Shown one piece after another: positions 25,057-32,830 of a stretch of DNA of 64,000 nt. The stretch's first letter is position 1, and every line of letters starts with the position of its first letter. The translations under genes were made by a program, and so were the position numbers. Source of the DNA: Hungatella sp. (GTDB lineage: Bacteria; Bacillota; Clostridia; Lachnospirales; Lachnospiraceae); assembly GCA_009712635.1 (NCBI GenBank), contig WASS01000015.1, positions 124,001-188,000 of the forward strand, written 5' to 3'. Below the pieces are notes generated by a model, which was not told the DNA's origin, ran no database searches, and saw nothing but the letters and a program-made list of their open reading frames with translations.

Positions 25057-25087
25057 TATAATATTTTACGAAAAGCTATAAAATAAT

Positions 25088-25116
25088 TTGACTTCACTCA
25101 ATCTCTCTTCTATAAT
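25088..25116 (+). promoter_or_regulatory. Promoter of the radical SAM gene
   Basis: TTGACT (25088-25093), 17-bp spacer, TATAAT (25111-25116), followed 28 bp later by the ATG with GGAGG between. Confidence 0.75.
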
Positions 25117-25143
25117 GAAACAATCAAAAAACTGGAGGTCACC

Positions 25144-26088
25144 ATGTTCTGGAATGACAAGCCTTACCACGCTCTGGATTATGAACTGAAAATGCAATAT
25201 GGACAGAAAGTCTATAAGCTTGCACTGGATGGCGGTATGACCTGCCCCAACCGGGATGGCTTACTGGGAACAGGGGGCTGTATTTTCTGCAGCGGAGGCG
25301 GTTCCGGGGAATTTGCAGAAGCCAAAGAGCTTCATACTTCTGTAGCAGAACAGATTCAATCCGCCAAGAAACGGGTGTCTCTTAAAATGAGTGGGGAAAG
25401 CGGCCTCTATATCGCTTATTTTCAATCCTACACAAACACTTACGCGTCAGTTTCCTATTTGCGTGAACTCTTTACACAGGCTATTTCCCAGCCTGATGTA
25501 GTTGTTTTATCCATTGCCACAAGACCTGACTGTCTTCCTCCTGACGTTATTCTTTTGTTAAAGGAATTAAACCGCATAAAACCGGTGTGGGTGGAGCTGG
25601 GGCTTCAGACCATTCATGAATCCACAGCAGAGTTCATTCGAAGAGGGTATCCGCTGTCCGATTTTTATCAGGCATGGCAGAATTTAAAAGAAGCGGGAAT
25701 CACGGTGATTGCCCACGTCATTTTAGGACTTCCCGGAGAATCGAAGGATATGATTTTTGAGACAATCCGCTATCTGGGGCATTTAGGTGATCACGGAATC
25801 GACGGAATTAAACTGCAGCTCCTTCACATTCTGGAAGGAACTGACCTGGCGGATCTTTACAAGAAGGGAGATGTACCGGTATATTCTCTTTTAGAATATA
25901 CGGATCTTGTCATAGACTGTCTCTCCCTTCTGCCTCCATCTGTGGTCATTCACCGGGTGAGCGGAGATGGACCAAAGGAACTTCTGCTCGCCCCTTTGTG
26001 GAGCGGTAACAAGCGTCTGGTACTGAATACCCTGACAAAGCGTTTAAAAGAACGAGGCATCTGTCAGGGTGACAGATACCTCGTCTGA
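25144..26088 (+). CDS. Radical SAM protein, TIGR01212/YhcC family
   Basis: A 314-aa iron-sulfur enzyme. The cluster-binding cysteines are Cys34, Cys46 and Cys49 in TCPNRDGLLGTGGCIFCSGG, the extended spacing typical of YhcC-type and Elp3-related radical SAM proteins. WVELGLQTIHESTAEFIRRGY is the conserved SAM-domain strand-helix. The reaction is not established; a role in RNA or lipid modification has been suggested for relatives. The last ten codons (ERGICQGDRYLV) are encoded by a hairpin that on the other strand terminates the capA-like gene. Confidence 0.88.
   Translation: MFWNDKPYHALDYELKMQYGQKVYKLALDGGMTCPNRDGLLGTGGCIFCSGGGSGEFAEAKELHTSVAEQIQSAKKRVSLKMSGESGLYIAYFQSYTNTYASVSYLRELFTQAISQPDVVVLSIATRPDCLPPDVILLLKELNRIKPVWVELGLQTIHESTAEFIRRGYPLSDFYQAWQNLKEAGITVIAHVILGLPGESKDMIFETIRYLGHLGDHGIDGIKLQLLHILEGTDLADLYKKGDVPVYSLLEYTDLVIDCLSLLPPSVVIHRVSGDGPKELLLAPLWSGNKRLVLNTLTKRLKERGICQGDRYLV
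26053..26083 (-). terminator. Terminator of the CapA-family gene, inside the radical SAM coding end
   Basis: CGAGG-ATCTGTC and GACAGAT-CCTCG arms pair almost perfectly. On the minus strand TTCTTTT follows. It overlaps the final codons of the convergent gene. Confidence 0.65.
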
Positions 26089-26089
26089 A

Positions 26090-27298
26090 TCAATTGCCGT
26101 TATTGTGAATGACACCATTGTCATCGATTGTAATTCCAAAAGACAGATTTTGAAAATACTGATAAAATCCGTTTACATCTTCCGGTTTTGTCAGTGTTTT
26201 CGTAAATCCTGCACCTGAAGTTCCCGGAACAAGAGAAAGCGTGGTGGTATTATCCTCAAAGTTTACATCTGCCCTCATAAGGGCAGTCTTAGGAATGCTG
26301 CTGCCAAAGATAAAATTACCCAGACTGTAGCAGATTGGCTTTCCCTTGTAATATTCCACTCCCTGTAGAACATGGGGATGGCTGCCCACAACCAGATCTG
26401 CACCTGCATCAATCAGCTGCTGTCCCAGCTGCCGCTGATATTCTTTTGGCTTTTCTTCCCGCTCTACTCCCCAGTGAACATAGACCACCACATAGTCACA
26501 TATACTTCTGGCCTTACGGATTTCCTCAAGTAGTATGGTTGGATCGTATCCGCTTACCATACCTGGCTTTTTGCTGTTGGCCACCCAGTTGGGATCGGGA
26601 TAAACTCTTGATGCGGCAAGAAAACCGAAGGTTTTCCCATTTACTTCCATGGTCTCAAGCTGTTTTGCACGGTTCATATCGGGGCCTGCTCCCACATAGC
26701 GGATTCCTGCTCCATCTAACGCCGTACAGGTATCTAAAAGCGCATCCGTTCCGTAATCCAGTGTATGATTGTTGGCAATTGTTACGATATCCACACCAAT
26801 CTCGTTCATGATAGAAACCCGGTCCGGATTTAGACGGAATGTAAACTGCTTGTCCGGCGCTGCTGATCCCCGGTTGCTGAATGGAAATTCCTGATTAGCC
26901 ATAAAGATATCAGCCTTATTGATTTCCCCCCGCATTCCCTCATCAAGCACGCCATTAATACTGCCATTTTTATCATATGCTGTCGTAACATGATTAGAAA
27001 GTAATATATCTCCTGCAAAAAGGAGATGTACCACTGGATTTTTCTCCTGATCTGTACTGGATTCTCTGGTTTCTTCCGTGACAGTCAGAACTTCCTGGCT
27101 GCTGCTTTCTTCCCGTGCACTCTTGGAATCCTGCCGGGTAACAGAAGGTGAATCTGTATCTCCTGCTGCTTTACTGACTGTTTCTTTTGTTCCCTGTCTC
27201 TGCTTCCATTCTGTTCCTCCAATCCACCCCGCCAGCACGACGAACAGCAATACGGGAAGGATAATCAGAAACTTCATGGTTCCATTGGTCTTCTTCAT
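26090..27298 (-). CDS. CapA/PgsA-family metallophosphatase-like protein
   Basis: A 402-aa membrane-anchored protein. A signal anchor lies at residues about 9-27, then a Ser/Thr/Glu-rich linker (about 35-85) and the CapA domain (about 90-345) outside the membrane. Family motifs visible are LLFAGDILLSNH, ANQEFPFSNRG, VTIANNHTLDYG, YVHWGVEREEKPKEYQRQLGQQLIDAGADLVVGSHPHVLQG and CYSLGNFIFG, all giving calcineurin-like metal ligands. Relatives take part in capsule or poly-gamma-glutamate export, but without capBC neighbours a general wall-associated phosphatase is equally possible. Confidence 0.88.
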   Translation of the reverse strand: MKKTNGTMKFLIILPVLLFVVLAGWIGGTEWKQRQGTKETVSKAAGDTDSPSVTRQDSKSAREESSSQEVLTVTEETRESSTDQEKNPVVHLLFAGDILLSNHVTTAYDKNGSINGVLDEGMRGEINKADIFMANQEFPFSNRGSAAPDKQFTFRLNPDRVSIMNEIGVDIVTIANNHTLDYGTDALLDTCTALDGAGIRYVGAGPDMNRAKQLETMEVNGKTFGFLAASRVYPDPNWVANSKKPGMVSGYDPTILLEEIRKARSICDYVVVYVHWGVEREEKPKEYQRQLGQQLIDAGADLVVGSHPHVLQGVEYYKGKPICYSLGNFIFGSSIPKTALMRADVNFEDNTTTLSLVPGTSGAGFTKTLTKPEDVNGFYQYFQNLSFGITIDDNGVIHNNGN

Positions 27299-27474
27299 TT
27301 ACTCCTCCAGATTGTTAATAATTTCCACATACTTTTTGCTGGTTCATAACTTTTTCCACAATTATTGCTCTTTTTTCCCCATATACGACTGAACAATTCA
27401 CTTTTCCACAGTTTTTTGTGGATGATTCATAACAGATCCCTTATCTATTATCTGGGATTAATTCCCATTTTTAC
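27299..27474. other. Long leader of the CapA-family gene
   Basis: About 170 nt separate the promoter and ATG. It is AT-rich and holds three TTTCCACA-type nonamers (near 27325, 27352 and 27402) and a TCCACA-N6-TGTGGA hairpin. No reading frame with a ribosome binding site was found. Confidence 0.4.
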
Positions 27475-27503
27475 ATCTTACACTGGTTCCATGTTTTTGT
27501 CAA
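27475..27503 (-). promoter_or_regulatory. Promoter of the CapA-family gene
   Basis: On the minus strand TTGACA (27498-27503), 17-bp spacer, TAAGAT (27475-27480). Confidence 0.75.
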
Positions 27504-27540
27504 ATCAGGGGGATTAAGTATAATTTAAACAAACACAAGG

Positions 27541-27598
27541 AAAAAAGCCGGTTTTACAGAAAGGATACACGTATCCTATTCTCTGTAAAACCGGCTTT
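27541..27598 (-). terminator. Intrinsic terminator of the degV-family gene
   Basis: A 17-bp perfect stem (AAAGCCGGTTTTACAGA at 27544-27560 with its complement at 27582-27598) plus an inner GGATAC/GTATCC stem, followed by TTTTTT on the minus strand. Confidence 0.85.
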
Positions 27599-27629
27599 AA
27601 TCCTGTATATGAACGTTGTCACACCTGAC

Positions 27630-28472
27630 TTACAAGGTCATAATGATTCCGCCGTCATTGGCATATACTGTCGCTACACCTGCTGTTTCTGTAATCATTA
27701 TGTCCTTAAATATGCCTCTTTTCAACATCTCCTGCTTTACCAACTCCGCACGCTCCGGATTATTGCAATGAGCGATTGCCAGTACCTTGTTCCTGGTATC
27801 TCCGGCTTCCTTTATGGCAATATCAGCCATGCGGGTCAATGCTTTGTTAATTCCCCTTGCCTGATCCAGCTTAATGATCACGCCAGATTCAGCTCCCATA
27901 ACAGGCTTAATATTAAGAGCAGTAGCAAAGAATGCCTGCAGACCGGTAAGACGTCCGTTCTTTCTTAACGTATCAAGGCTCTCCAGCACAAAGTAGGTTC
28001 TCATGCTCTTTATATAGGCTCTCACCTTATCTTCAATCTCTTCGAAGGGAAGAGATGCCTGACAGAGAGACTGAATGTAAACAGCAATATTAAGCTGTCC
28101 ACAGGAAGCAGAATCAGATCCGAATACGGCAATCTTCTTGCTGTCTTTTCCATGCTCCTCTTCGTACAGCTTCTTACCCAGTACTGCACTGTTATAGCTT
28201 CCGCTTAAATGCTCGGAAAGAGTGATAACAAAGACCTGGTCCTCCTCACACTCGAATGCCTCTTTATATAATTCAGGAGACGGACATGCTGTCTTAGGAG
28301 ATTCACTGCTGTTTTTTACCAGCTCAAGAAAACTCTTCTGATCAAACGTCTCGTCATCAATTATCTGTGTATTACCGACCTGTAAAATTAACGGAATGAT
28401 CTGAAAGTGGGGATCTTTCTTCAGATCCGGCGTCAGGTCCGTACAACTGTCCCCAATGATTTTATAGCTCAT
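27630..28472 (-). CDS. DegV-family fatty-acid-binding protein
   Basis: A 280-aa cytoplasmic protein. YKIIGDSCTDLTPDL is the DegV opening; TACPSPELYKEAF and VFVITLSEHLSGSYNSAV supply the fatty-acid carboxylate-binding Ser residues; the lower domain includes LESLDTLRKNGRLTGLQAF. DegV/FakB proteins present fatty acids to the kinase FakA. No fakA is nearby, so partner and role are inferred from the family. It has its own terminator and stands alone between htpG and capA-like genes. Confidence 0.9.
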   Translation of the reverse strand: MSYKIIGDSCTDLTPDLKKDPHFQIIPLILQVGNTQIIDDETFDQKSFLELVKNSSESPKTACPSPELYKEAFECEEDQVFVITLSEHLSGSYNSAVLGKKLYEEEHGKDSKKIAVFGSDSASCGQLNIAVYIQSLCQASLPFEEIEDKVRAYIKSMRTYFVLESLDTLRKNGRLTGLQAFFATALNIKPVMGAESGVIIKLDQARGINKALTRMADIAIKEAGDTRNKVLAIAHCNNPERAELVKQEMLKRGIFKDIMITETAGVATVYANDGGIIMTL

Positions 28473-28574
28473 ATCTATATTCTTCCTCCTGGCACGAAAC
28501 TTATCATGTAGTATTCATTACTATATATTATAGAGAAACAAAGTTGGTCTGTCAATAGAATATATATGAAAAAA

Positions 28575-28630
28575 ATGGATGTCAAAAACAGCCACCTCCC
28601 TTAGAAAGGCCTTCTGTTTTTGACATCCAT
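28575..28630 (-). terminator. Intrinsic terminator of htpG
   Basis: ATGGATGTCAAAAACAG (28575-28591) pairs with its complement at 28614-28630; on the minus strand a run of T follows. Confidence 0.85.
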
Positions 28631-28654
28631 TTTATCTGCTGTATTAAAAAATTC

Positions 28655-30658
28655 TTATTCTTCTGCCATTACTAACATCAGCTCATTGCTTCTTGCAATA
28701 AAGCCTGTCATACGCTCCGGTGTGAGAGATCCGTGGCTTAACGCTGCCAGATCGTAAAGCTGCTCACAGATTGCGTTGGTATGAGCACCATCCTTATGTC
28801 CTAATACATACTGAACCAGTTTGTTGTTATAGTTAAGAACCAGAGTTTCGCCGCCTGCTCCAAACATAGAGGCATCCATGCCAGGCATGGTGTACATCTT
28901 CATCATTTCCTGCATACGTCTTGATTCTTCAGAAACAGTTATCATGGAAGAAACGTTATCATTCTTTAACTTCTCAACCTTAACCTCTAAATTCTCTTTA
29001 TTTAAAGCTTTACGGAACAGTTCAGTCAAAGCTTCCACATCAGCCTTCATGGCTTCTTTGTCTTCTTCTGTTACTTCTTCTTTAAACGTATCGGATAAAT
29101 CAGAGTTAATACATAAGAACTTCACATTCTCATTCTTCTGCTCTAAATATCCCACAAACGGGTTATCGATATTCTCTGTTAAATAAACCGCATCAAGTCC
29201 TGCTTCTTTAAAGAGGTTGATATACTGGCTCTGTTCTTTTTCATTGGTAATATAGAATACTTTGTTTTCATGTTTTTCTTTATTCTCTTCCAGACATTCT
29301 GCCAGTGTTAAATACTTGCCTTCCAGATTCTTAAAGAGAATGGAATCATTGATCTTTTCTGCAAATTTCTCATCTTTTAAGCAGCCGAATTTGATAAATG
29401 GATTAATATCTGCCCAGTATTTATCATAATTCTCACGATCTGTCTTAAACATTCCAGTCAGCTTATCTGCAACCTTCTTTGTAATATAATCTGAGATCTT
29501 CTTAACAAAGCCGTCATTTTGCAGCGCACTTCTGGATACATTCAGAGGAAGATCCGGACAGTCGATAACACCCTTTAAGAGCATTAAGAATTCCGGTATT
29601 ACTTCTTTAATATTATCTGCGATAAACACCTGGTTGTTGTACAGCTTAATGGTTCCTTCCAGGCTGTCATAGTTTAAGTTCAGTTTTGGGAAATAGAGAA
29701 TTCCCTTTAAGTTAAACGGATAATCCATGTTTAAATGAATCCAGAATAATGGCTCCTTATAATCATGGAATACCTTGCGGTAAAAGCCCTTGTAATCCTC
29801 TTCGGAACAGTCATTTGGATGCTTATTCCACAGAGGGTTGGTATCATTGACTGCTACCGGGCGCTTATTAATCTTATATTTTTCTTTGGCCGGAGAAACT
29901 TCCACTATTTCTTTTTCGCCGTTTTCTTTTTCTATTTCTTCTGTTTTGGCTTCCTCAACAATGGTCTCAACCACAGTATCTTTCTCAGTCAGTTCTTCCT
30001 TTTCGATCGTCTCATACTGAGGCTCCGCTGTTATATTGGATAAGTAGATTGCAACGGGCATAAAGGAACAATATTTCTCCAGAACTTCTCTTGCTCTGTA
30101 TTCGTTACAGAACTCCAGACAGTCTTCATTGAGATAAAGCTTAATGGTAGTACCAGATTCTTCTTTATCCCCTTCTTCCATCTCATACTCTGTACCGCCG
30201 TCAGACTCCCAGTGAACAGGGGCTGCGCCTTCTTTGTAGGACTTTGTATCGATGGTTACTTTATCTGCAACCATAAAAGCAGAGTAAAAACCAAGTCCGA
30301 AATGTCCGATAATCTGATCTTCGTTGGTCTTGTCCTTATATTTTTCAAGGAAATCCTTTGCTCCGGAAAATGCGATCTGATTGATGTACTCATCAACCTC
30401 TTCCATGGTCATACCAATACCGTTATCTTTAAAGGTAATCGTCTTTTCATTGGAATCTGTGATTACTTCAATCTTAAACTCCAGATCATCTGGTTTTTGC
30501 CACTCTCCCATAACATCAAGCTTTTTCAGCTTTGTGATGGCATCGCTTCCATTGGATACCAATTCACGATAGAAAATATCATGGTCTGAGTACAACCATT
30601 TTTTAATAATCGGGAAAATATTTTCGCTGTTGATTGTCAAACTTCCTGTTTTTGCCAT
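28655..30658 (-). CDS. htpG: Hsp90-family chaperone HtpG
   Basis: A 667-aa ATP-driven dimeric chaperone. The N-terminal GHKL ATPase has ELVSNGSDAITKLK, FKDNGIGMTMEEVDEYI and IIGHFGLGFYSAFMV. The middle domain begins at about residue 260 (NDTNPLWNKHPNDCSEEDYKGFY) with LPLNVSRSALQND, and the C-terminal dimerisation domain ends the chain. Between N and middle domains, about residues 220-258, is an acidic/lysine-rich linker (EEAKTEEIEKENGEKEIVE). Most bacterial HtpGs have only a short one, which explains the length. It has its own promoter, an upstream CIRCE-like repeat and a terminator. Confidence 0.95.
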   Translation of the reverse strand: MAKTGSLTINSENIFPIIKKWLYSDHDIFYRELVSNGSDAITKLKKLDVMGEWQKPDDLEFKIEVITDSNEKTITFKDNGIGMTMEEVDEYINQIAFSGAKDFLEKYKDKTNEDQIIGHFGLGFYSAFMVADKVTIDTKSYKEGAAPVHWESDGGTEYEMEEGDKEESGTTIKLYLNEDCLEFCNEYRAREVLEKYCSFMPVAIYLSNITAEPQYETIEKEELTEKDTVVETIVEEAKTEEIEKENGEKEIVEVSPAKEKYKINKRPVAVNDTNPLWNKHPNDCSEEDYKGFYRKVFHDYKEPLFWIHLNMDYPFNLKGILYFPKLNLNYDSLEGTIKLYNNQVFIADNIKEVIPEFLMLLKGVIDCPDLPLNVSRSALQNDGFVKKISDYITKKVADKLTGMFKTDRENYDKYWADINPFIKFGCLKDEKFAEKINDSILFKNLEGKYLTLAECLEENKEKHENKVFYITNEKEQSQYINLFKEAGLDAVYLTENIDNPFVGYLEQKNENVKFLCINSDLSDTFKEEVTEEDKEAMKADVEALTELFRKALNKENLEVKVEKLKNDNVSSMITVSEESRRMQEMMKMYTMPGMDASMFGAGGETLVLNYNNKLVQYVLGHKDGAHTNAICEQLYDLAALSHGSLTPERMTGFIARSNELMLVMAEE

Positions 30659-30693
30659 ATCAGAACACTCCTTACTCTCTTATTCTATTTTTG

Positions 30694-30712
30694 TTCCATG
30701 ACCATCATGGAA
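30694..30712. promoter_or_regulatory. Inverted repeat in the htpG leader
   Basis: TTCCATGA-CCA-TCATGGAA, perfect 8-bp arms, between promoter and start codon. It could be an operator or an RNA hairpin. Confidence 0.45.
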
Positions 30713-30739
30713 TTTTTACAATTTATACCTGCAAAGAGT

Positions 30740-30768
30740 ATTTTAATACGCAGAAATGGAATTGTCAA
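30740..30768 (-). promoter_or_regulatory. Promoter of htpG
   Basis: On the minus strand TTGACA (30763-30768), 17-bp spacer, TAAAAT (30740-30745). Confidence 0.75.
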
Positions 30769-30774
30769 TAGAAA

Positions 30775-30803
30775 ATCAGCACTCAAACCGTTTGAGTGCT
30801 GAT
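30775..30803. promoter_or_regulatory. CIRCE-like inverted repeat / hairpin upstream of htpG
   Basis: AGCACTC-N9-GAGTGCT with flanking TC/GA differs from the HrcA operator TTAGCACTC-N9-GAGTGCTAA at one base per arm. The arms extend inward to 13 bp with a 3-nt loop, followed by TTTTC on the minus strand, so it can also end the upstream gene. It lies 6 bp from the htpG -35 box. Confidence 0.6.
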
Positions 30804-30807
30804 AATG

Positions 30808-31305
30808 TCATTCTTCCAGATAAACAATCTGGTTTTGCTTTAAAAACTCCTTAAATGCCTGGTCCCATTCCTGATCCAACGTCTTGTCCAGAGTAAAAAC
30901 TGAGACAGAGGTACCTGTCACACAGGTCAGGCGTTCTTCCTCGTATCTGATATTGATATACAATCCTTTGACCTCATTGGAAGTAAAAGGAATCTTTCGT
31001 TGGGAAAGAAAACGCTCCGTATCCTCTTTGGGCATCTGCATTACAATCTTAAAACTTCCAGGCAGACGTTTGCCCTTGATCAGCGAAAAACAAAAGGGCT
31101 TCATCATAGCCCAGGTAGACAGCTCACCTAAGTCCAGGGCCTCCTTCTCCTCTGCAGTATAATAGCCAGACCGTATGGCTCCGTCAATGGTAAATGTATT
31201 AAAGGTAGTGACTGAAGCCTCTTTTACAAGAAAACGGTCAAAAACTTCTCCTACAAATAACTTTGTGGTAAAAGGTTTCATCTCTTCTATATTCAACGCA
31301 ATCAT
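30808..31305 (-). CDS. DUF5721-family hypothetical protein
   Basis: A 165-aa soluble protein without known motifs; it resembles a family found mainly in Lachnospiraceae (DUF5721). Features seen are the opening MIALNIEEMKPFTTKLFVGEVFDRF, a segment TFNTFTIDGAIRSGYYTAEEKEAL, and GLYINIRYEEERLTCVTGTSVSVFTLD. It is mixed alpha/beta with no signal or membrane helix. It precedes htpG on the same strand, separated by the CIRCE-like hairpin. Function unknown. Confidence 0.75.
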   Translation of the reverse strand: MIALNIEEMKPFTTKLFVGEVFDRFLVKEASVTTFNTFTIDGAIRSGYYTAEEKEALDLGELSTWAMMKPFCFSLIKGKRLPGSFKIVMQMPKEDTERFLSQRKIPFTSNEVKGLYINIRYEEERLTCVTGTSVSVFTLDKTLDQEWDQAFKEFLKQNQIVYLEE

Positions 31306-31396
31306 GGTTTCATTCTCCCCATCCGTATTTTCTCCGTTAACTATACAACGGAAACTCTTCCAATGTCAACGCAGGATTTCACTCTCCCTGTCGGTA

Positions 31397-31425
31397 TTCC
31401 AAACCAATCTCTTCTATGCTATAAT
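31397..31425 (+). promoter_or_regulatory. Promoter of the M18 aminopeptidase
   Basis: TTCCAA (31397-31402), 17-bp spacer, perfect TATAAT (31420-31425). Confidence 0.55.
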
Positions 31426-31481
31426 AGATCCAACGGTTTCAGTCAGAAAACCAATTGAAAATCAGAAAAGAGGATAATGAT

Positions 31482-32768
31482 ATGAATCATATGAAACAGC
31501 TGGAAGAACTGATTGCTGCATCGGTTTCTCCATACCACTGCATTCAGGCTGCTGCGAAACAGCTTACTGCAGGTGAATTTAAGGAGCTGCCTTTGGCAGA
31601 ATCCTGGGAATTAAAGCAGGGGGGCTCCTACTACATAAACGCATTTGACTCCACCTTAATCGCATTTACCGTCGGCAGTGAGCTGACAGCTGTCCCCCAG
31701 CTGAAGCTGGCCGCTTCTCATACAGACTGGCCCTGTCTCAAGGTAAAACCATCCCCGGAAGTGACTGCTCTGGAATACGGAAAACTCAATGTTGAGGTCT
31801 ATGGCGGTCCTCTCTTAGGTACTTGGTTTGACCGTCCTTTATCCATGGCAGGAAAAGTCAGCGTAACAGGTGACACGCTTATGAATCCCAGGACTATCTT
31901 TGTGGATTTCTCCCGCCCGGTGCTCACCATACCAAATCTCGCCATCCATATGAACCGCAATGCCAATGAAGGATTTGCCTTAAATGCACAAGTGGACATG
32001 CTTCCTTTAATTGCCCGGATTACTGATGAATTAAACAAAGAAAGCTTTTTTATTGATGCGCTTGCAAAAGAAGCAGGGGTAAAAAAAGAAGACATTCTGG
32101 ATTATGAAATCTACATCTACAATTATGAGTCCGGAACCACTCTTGGTTTGCAGAACGAATTTTATTCCGCTCCCAGACTTGATAATATTACCTCTGTATC
32201 TGCTTGCTTAAGCGGCATTCTTTCCGATACACATGAGAGTGGAATCCATGCCATCGCCCTGTATGACAACGAAGAGATCGGAAGCCATACAAAACAGGGG
32301 GCTGCTTCTGCACTGACTGAACATATTCTGGAAAAGATCTATGCCGCCCTTGGTTATACCAGAACCGACTTTTTAAATGCTTTGTTAAGCGGATTTCTTC
32401 TTTCCATGGATGTGGCTCACGCCATTCATCCAAACCACGGAGAGAAATGTGATATCAAGAACCAGATCATGATGGGAGACGGAGTAGCCATCAAACTGGC
32501 GGCAAGTCAGGCCTATGCAACCGATGCCACCAGCACAGGCGTGATCGAAGGCATCTGCCGCGCCTTAGATATCCCTTATAAGAAGTTTTCAAACCGTTCC
32601 GATGTAAAAGGCGGATCTACTCTGGGAAGCATTTCTTCTGCTTTGCTGACCATGCGCACAGTGGATGTAGGTGTTCCCATGCTGGCTATGCATTCAGCCA
32701 GAGAGCTTATGGGTGTTAAGGATCAGGAAGCACTGGTAAGACTGGCAGAAGCATTTTTCAAAGCTTAA
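31482..32768 (+). CDS. apeB: M18-family aspartyl aminopeptidase
   Basis: A 428-aa zinc exopeptidase releasing N-terminal acidic or neutral residues in the cytoplasm. Metal ligands are visible in AASHTDWPCLKVKP (His, Asp context), LDNITSVSACLSG (Asp), ALYDNEEIGSHTKQGA (catalytic Glu-Glu) and SMDVAHAIHPNHGEKCD (Asp/His). The family length (about 430) is met. The longer frame from 31455 adds nine residues; AAGAGGA precedes ATG 31482. It is single, between convergent and divergent neighbours. Confidence 0.93.
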   Translation: MNHMKQLEELIAASVSPYHCIQAAAKQLTAGEFKELPLAESWELKQGGSYYINAFDSTLIAFTVGSELTAVPQLKLAASHTDWPCLKVKPSPEVTALEYGKLNVEVYGGPLLGTWFDRPLSMAGKVSVTGDTLMNPRTIFVDFSRPVLTIPNLAIHMNRNANEGFALNAQVDMLPLIARITDELNKESFFIDALAKEAGVKKEDILDYEIYIYNYESGTTLGLQNEFYSAPRLDNITSVSACLSGILSDTHESGIHAIALYDNEEIGSHTKQGAASALTEHILEKIYAALGYTRTDFLNALLSGFLLSMDVAHAIHPNHGEKCDIKNQIMMGDGVAIKLAASQAYATDATSTGVIEGICRALDIPYKKFSNRSDVKGGSTLGSISSALLTMRTVDVGVPMLAMHSARELMGVKDQEALVRLAEAFFKA

Positions 32769-32783
32769 AGAAAGGCTATAAAA

Positions 32784-32824
32784 AATACGTCTTGACCGGA
32801 TTAAATTCCGTATCAAGGCGTATT
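32784..32824. terminator. Terminator of the bgl operon and/or the M18 gene
   Basis: AATACG-CTTGA and TCAAG-CGTATT pair around the loop. On the minus strand six T follow, best fitting the end of the licT-MFS transcript. Confidence 0.65.
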
Positions 32825-32830
32825 CTTCAC

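Noticed and set aside
26335-26811. Plus-strand 158-codon frame inside the CapA-family gene
   Set aside because: Antisense to conserved CapA motifs; no ribosome site.
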